Of a stretch of 64,000 nt of DNA, positions 58,622-64,000 are shown in pieces. Position numbers and translations under genes: made by a program. Position 1 is the first letter of the stretch, and each line of letters starts with the position of its first letter. The notes under the pieces were generated by a model. That model had not been told where the DNA came from. It ran no database searches and saw only the letters and a list, made by a program, of their open reading frames with translations. The stretch comes from Corella eumyota (taxonomy: Eukaryota; Chordata; Ascidiacea; Phlebobranchia; Corellidae), in contig OY720097.1 in NCBI GenBank assembly GCA_963082875.1, forward strand, positions 11,850,501 through 11,914,500, given 5' to 3'.

Positions 58622-61600
58622 ATGGATAGAAGGCGAAAACTTGCCAGAACAAGGGGAAAACATGAAAATGACATTGACTTTACCAAGCCAGGAGCAATGG
58701 CAGAGCTTCTTAAACGTCAAGAATTTCAAAAAGAATTGCACAAAAGTGCAGTAGAGGTTGCAGTTGGTAGACTGGAAACACAGGCCAAGGATATCAGTGA
58801 AAACCAGTTACTTGACCACATCCAAATGTTGCTTAAACCCTCAGCCTCAAAACAAACAGCGGAGATTGATAAGGCTTTTGGCCATGTTCAGTCACAAAAT
58901 TGCATGCTCAAAATAACAGTTCAAAAAGCCGAAAACTTGGCCCCAAAAGATGTCGACGGTTCGTCCGACCCATACTGTGTTGTCGGAATAGTTCAAGGAA
59001 GTAGTTTTACAAATTTACAGAAAAGCGAAAATGCTGTCAGACAGACAAGTTACAAGGAATCAACTCTGAACCCAGTTTGGAATGAAACTGTTGAACTAAC
59101 TGTAACACGTGACGATGTCAAGAATGGATATTTGCAACTTCAAATATGGGACCACGATGACGATAACGACAACACAAAAAGAGTTAGGGGAATGAGGGGT
59201 GCAGGAAGGTAACGACTTTTATTTAAAATAAAAATAACCCCCTTTTTGTAAGAGTTTAGCAATAAAAAGTAACATAACACAATGTTGTTTTAAGGTTGAA
59301 ATGTGTTCATATGCGTTTACTTACGGCTGATCAATATTTAATCAGCATGTGCTTATTTTAAGGTATTTACACGGCGCTGATTAGAAGTGGTGATAGGTAT
59401 AAGCCAGCCTTTCTGCCCTTTAAACCACAATTTTAAATGTTAAAAAAAAAAGAAGAAAAAGATAGTTGTCATGATAAGGTGTGTGTAAATTGTTTCAAAA
59501 ACAAAAGTCGTTAAAAGTTGATTTTTATCTGGCGCAATTAAAACATATCGAACACTTTATCGTTTGTAATAAAAGAAAATATTATATCTTATATATCCAA
59601 GCTAAGTAATTGAAAGCCAATTGTTGTGGTATTTAAAAACGGTTAATAGTTACCTGCATTAAAGCCCTATTGAAGATATTTTGTGGTTAAAATACCTTAT
59701 CTCATATTATTATCGATTCTTAGAAATTCACCATCATCCAGTGTTTGTAATGTAGGTAAATACTCTTAAATACCTTAGATTTGCTAATTCAGTGACCCGG
59801 TGGCAAAACAATGAAACCACGTGACTGACTCATTTCCTATGATCGCCATTATTGTTTTTATTTAGCGGTAGTTCCCCCTTTTTTAACAACGAAATCGAAA
59901 AATGACGCAACATACATTTATAAGTTTGACCATTATCATACAGTATATGTTTTTGAGTATTTTCCAAGTTTGGAGATTTGGAAGTTGGTTTCGAAACCAC
60001 GCAATCAAAAATATTCATTTTTGATTGCTTAATATGGCGTATTTAACCTATACAAAGAGTAGATGGTAAATGAAACTCTAATGAGTTCATTATTGTTATT
60101 TTTAGTTTGTATCTGTTCGATTTTAGGTTCTTGAAGGAAAAAGCCCAAGCAGTAACCAAGAAAAGTGATGAACAGGACGACTTTATGGGTTTCAATTCCA
60201 TTCCCCTTTCAAGCATTCCATCCGAATCGTTGGAAAGGTGGTTTACAGTTCGAGCTAACTCTACTTTGCAAGTACGCGTCAACAGTACCCCTTATCACAA
60301 ATCTACAGCCTACCATTAACTTATTTTTTGTCTCATTGTTTTGCAGAAGGTGTCGGGTCGTATTAGGCTGTTACTAGACTTAAATTCAGTACGCGAAAAT
60401 GGCAATGAAACGAACAACAATGGCCGCGCTGCTAGATATGGAAGAGACGAAATTTATGCCGCTCTTTATTCGACCATTGTCAATGATGCACACACAAGAT
60501 ATGTAAAGGTAGGAAAGCAAACTATAAACAATCTGCGCTCAAATAGCGCGTGTTTGTCAAGTAGGTGGATTTGCTGCTTATAAAACAGTTGGCGGTGGGT
60601 TAAAGTTAAAGATACAAAAAAAATATAAAATGACACTTTTTTAAACCAACTATAGCCTTAAATAATGTTCACACTGTTAAAGTTCAAATTGAAAACGTTA
60701 TAACAATAAACTGTTTTAACAAAATAACTAATTACATTTTAAAATATATTTGGATTATTATTTCTCTTTTGTTTATATACAAAGCTTAAGGCACAAATTG
60801 GAAAAGTGCAAAGATATAAGCCACACCGTGTTATTGCCTTACAGGGTGATTTATATTTCTCAGCAAACAAATTTCACTTTATTAAGGTATTATACGATAG
60901 CAAGGGCGTTAACTTGTAAAGCATTGTACTTCTTTACTCTACAAATATTTATACAATTTTGAAATACGCGAATAAGAAAGTATCAGGCTAGGAAACCTAT
61001 AAGCAAGTGGATACGCCTACTGGGTAGCTATCTACATGAGTATTTTAAAAAAAGTAATGAATTTAAATCGATATAACCTATACCCTAAATAAAAATCAAG
61101 TAAAATAAACGCAATATCAGTCATGACTAATGAAATTCCAATACCAAATTTATTCAAGATTAAAAAAGTAAATATTTGCCTGTTTTAGGTAAACGGGTTA
61201 AAATCGAAATACTGAACTTTAAAATATTTTTAACCTGTATAATATATTTATTTATATTACATTTTAATCATCAAACAACATTTAGTCTATTTGAAAACAT
61301 TTAGGATGCGCGAAAATCCTAAATATCACACATGTCTTTAAACAAAATAATACAAGAAGAGTTTACTGTGATACTAAAAACATTATTAGGGTATTTTTAC
61401 ATATTTGTAAATATTTTTGTTTTAACAGTCTTCTGATGATGAATCACTAGAAGCTTGGGATGGAACATTACCGAAAATTTCCGAGGTTTTGTTGAAGGAA
61501 ATGGCAGATCAATATGGTTTAACAACAATAACACGTGACATAGTTCGATGGAACGTTTATGCAACCTTGCATTTAGAGCAGGTGGATAAATTAAAAATCT

Positions 61601-63975
61601 AATTTATTGCATTGAATAAAATTTTATTTGTAGTCAACAGCCTTTTACTGTTTTTTTTACAGAAAAATAAATACGAAGCTGAAATAAAGATTTTTCACAA
61701 TATTTTAAACTCGCTCGAGAACGAATCGAAAAAAATCAATCTGGAAAGTTCTCATGACGTCATAGAACACGATTGTTTCAACTTTAAGCTCTTTGCTTTA
61801 AACCTTAACTCGCTAGTGGCATACGAAATGAAAAAAATTGTCGATCACCGAGAATTTTTTTCTTCTAAAAGGGTAAGATTTACATTCCTAAATACCCTTA
61901 TAACTAGTGACCCCATTATATTTATTTTTTAATAAAATTTATTTAATATTTTTTGTTTCAGAATAATAACGTTATTGTTTTGGGAGGCCTGTTGGTTTTC
62001 TTTCGAAAAATCAAAAACTTGTCCTTTCGTCAACAACTCTGCAAATACCACCCAGAAATAATTATAAATGTCAAAAATGACGTTATCGATTCGCTGATTG
62101 CTGGATCAAAGGAGTATTACGTAGCAACCTATGAAAAGCTGTTAGACGAAAGTTTTGAGCAGAATCCGGACTTTCCTGAAGATGGAGAAATATTTGGAGG
62201 TTAGTTAACACATGTAACGTCATAACTTCATCAAATTTTAAATAAATTATTTTTTATAAAAAAGCTTAGATTTTTAAATCAATAATTATCAACTTAAAGG
62301 CCTTTGTCATACAAATACCGAATTTATTCGTTTTTAGGTCAAGAAATTCGAATTTTAATTAAGCTTGGTGAGAAATTGTACAAGGACTTACTGTATGCCC
62401 GCACTGTTTACCACGACGTTTTCAACAAGTTTTTAGAGGTGAACTACATGGATATAGTTGTGGGGATTTTTGCTCAACACCTTACCAAAGATAGCTTTGA
62501 AGCCATGAAGCCAGTTAACAAGGAGCTGGTCACCATAGAAAGTAAGAAAAGTGATTTTTAAGATACCACTTAAATAAAAGATTTCTCATTTTTCCATATC
62601 CATTAAGAGGATATGTTTTTTTGTTTTTTAACGGAAAGGGTTGTAATATTATGACGTGTTTAAGCTATCTGTTAATGCCGGGATTAAAGACGAATATTCT
62701 GGCATTGATGTGGCTCGAAACCGAAACCTTTCGACTGGTAGTCCGATGTCATGACCGGTATCACACTATCGGATTCATCATTTTTCTTCGTTCTGTTAAA
62801 TGAAGCCTCCTTTACATATCAGTTAATTGAATTTATATTATTTATGTAGATCCTAACCAATTTGATTCTGAGTCTAAATCTGCAATGCTTTTTCGATTTT
62901 ACCTTACAATGAAGGATATAAAGCAACTACATGTCAAATATACAAACTGTGATGACTCCCAGATTTCTTTAAGTAGTTTAAATGGTAATTTTTTTTAAGA
63001 GATTTTTTGTTTTTAGGTACAAAAAACTAAAAGTTGATCTTATTTTATTCCTTAGCTTATTTAGCTACAATTTAAACCCGTAAAATTTTTAAATATTAAA
63101 TTGGTAGCATTCTGCGTAATTTTTTTTTTTTTATTACAAAACATTTTTTTAAAGTAAAATCATGAAATGTATTACAAGTTTCAGAAAATGTCGAACTAGA
63201 CGGAGCTCAGTTAGAAAAAAAAGCCAACGGCATAAAAGAATTTCAAAATATGTTCCGTCCAACTTTACTACGTTGGTTACAGATGTCACATGGCAGAACA
63301 CTGATCAGACTAAAGAAAGCAGTCGAGTTAGACAAAGTGAATCGAATGGACGACATTGTTAAACATTCATCTTCGGCTGTAGACTGTATCGCTTGCTTGT
63401 CAGGAATAAGTAATTATTTTTAAATACTTTTTTTTATCTTTATACTGTTATAAAAAAAATCATATAGCATTTACGTCTATGCTATCTTCGTATTAGTACC
63501 GACTATAACATTTTTTTATTAACGTTTTTAACACATCTAAATAAAGCATTTGGCTTTGTTTGCATTAGTTTTTATGTTTTGGGTTGATGAATACTAAGCT
63601 ATATATGCATTTTTTTTGTACTTCAGTAACGTTTTGGAAAAGTTTGGCTTGGCCAGAACCGGTGGATGCTTACACTATTGCTCTTCGTTTAACCGACGAC
63701 ATGACAAATGCTACGGAGTTCTATGCCGATATGGTGCACAAGAAACTTAAAAATGTTGGATTTTTTGACGACGAAGGACAATTTGATGTCACTCAAGAAC
63801 TTTGTATTGCTCTAAACAACTTGGAGGTAAAAGCAACGTTAAAACAAATTAACAATACCATTGTTTTATATTAAATTAATGTAAAAAAGAACTAACTCTA
63901 ATGTTTAGCATGTCAAAGCCTTTTTGGGTGACCTTCCAACCAAAATGGATTTTGAACATTTGGCACGCAATGTTG
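58622..63975 (+). CDS. UNC13D: Munc13-4/BAIAP3-like priming factor (5' part)
   Basis: Eleven exons are in the window: 58622-59208, 60127-60271, 60347-60508, 61429-61581, 61663-61872, 61962-62199, 62338-62541, 62850-62984, 63185-63409, 63627-63826, 63909-63975; the gene continues past the right edge. A short N-terminal part is followed by a C2 domain (about residues 95-240) with Ca2+-binding Asp residues in KDVDGSSDPYCVVGI and WDHDDDND. Next comes the start of the MUN region, with FRPTLLRWLQ, KKAVELDKV and VKHSSSAVDC close to Munc13-4 FQPAIPSWLQ, QRAVQMDEL and TKHSTSAVDL. The lack of a C1 domain and the early C2 fit Munc13-4 or BAIAP3, which prime dense-core and lysosome-related granules for SNARE-driven fusion. 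The two families cannot be separated from this part. The symbol is tentative. Confidence 0.85.
62701..62770 (-). mobile_element. tRNA-like SINE fragment in Munc13-like intron 7
   Basis: On the minus strand it reads ATAGTGTGATACCGGTCATG, then GGACTACCAGTCGAAAGG, then the B-box-like GGTTTCGAGCC. Spacing of the A- and B-box-like parts is tRNA-like. It matches 7623-7685. Confidence 0.55.
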
Positions 63976-64000
63976 GTAAGTTGATGCATTAATAATAACT

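Overview
The window is animal nuclear DNA, most likely from a tunicate such as Ciona (inference). It is AT-rich, with many small exons separated by 50-400 bp introns that follow GT-AG (once GC-AG). The genes are chordate or metazoan: an RPE65/BCO pair with the PDPCK motif, a mixed-lineage kinase, a p47phox-type PX protein, a Munc13-4/BAIAP3 relative, AASDH and a full SRP RNA. No prokaryotic, plasmid, CRISPR or retroviral material was seen. All gene models were built by eye; splice phases were checked so that complete models give a whole number of codons.

Layout. 1-2153 (-): start of a syntaxin-8-like gene whose first intron contains an intronless PYROXD1 (421-1896, same strand). 2801-5645 (-): an 11-exon leucine/phenylalanine-dehydrogenase-type enzyme. 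6975-13097 (+): a 21-exon divergent ionotropic glutamate receptor with a His-rich minisatellite insertion in its ectodomain. 13328-18473 (-): a 14-exon six-Ig transmembrane protein, tail to tail with the receptor. 21399-22955 (-): a PX protein of the p47phox/NOXO1/Tks type without SH3 domains. 25210-28089 (+) and 35301-38212 (+): two paralogous 12-exon carotenoid-oxygenase genes, with AASDH (29167-33648, -) between them. 40787-43962 (+): a secreted protein with three thrombospondin type-1 repeats. 45611-55553 (-): a 13-exon MLK-family MAP3K. 56292-56588 (+): SRP (7SL) RNA with its own upstream promoter elements. 58622 to the right edge (+): the first 11 coding exons of a Munc13-4/BAIAP3-like gene.

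These genes are mostly independent housekeeping, signalling and metabolic genes, not one pathway. Only the two oxygenases are clearly related to each other. Repeats are short and non-autonomous: a MITE-like element in a receptor intron, a tRNA-derived SINE in an Ig-gene intron, two fragments of a second tRNA-like family (7.6 and 62.7 kb), and a 174-bp dispersed repeat with equal-length copies at 20.3 and 39.7 kb.

No previously undescribed multi-gene system was found. The points most worth checking are the nested intronless PYROXD1, the LeuDH-type enzyme in a chordate, the His-rich receptor with altered pore and ligand residues, the SH3-less p47phox-like protein, the mosaic divergence of the oxygenase pair, and a 32-bp double-CRE palindrome just downstream of the MLK stop codon.
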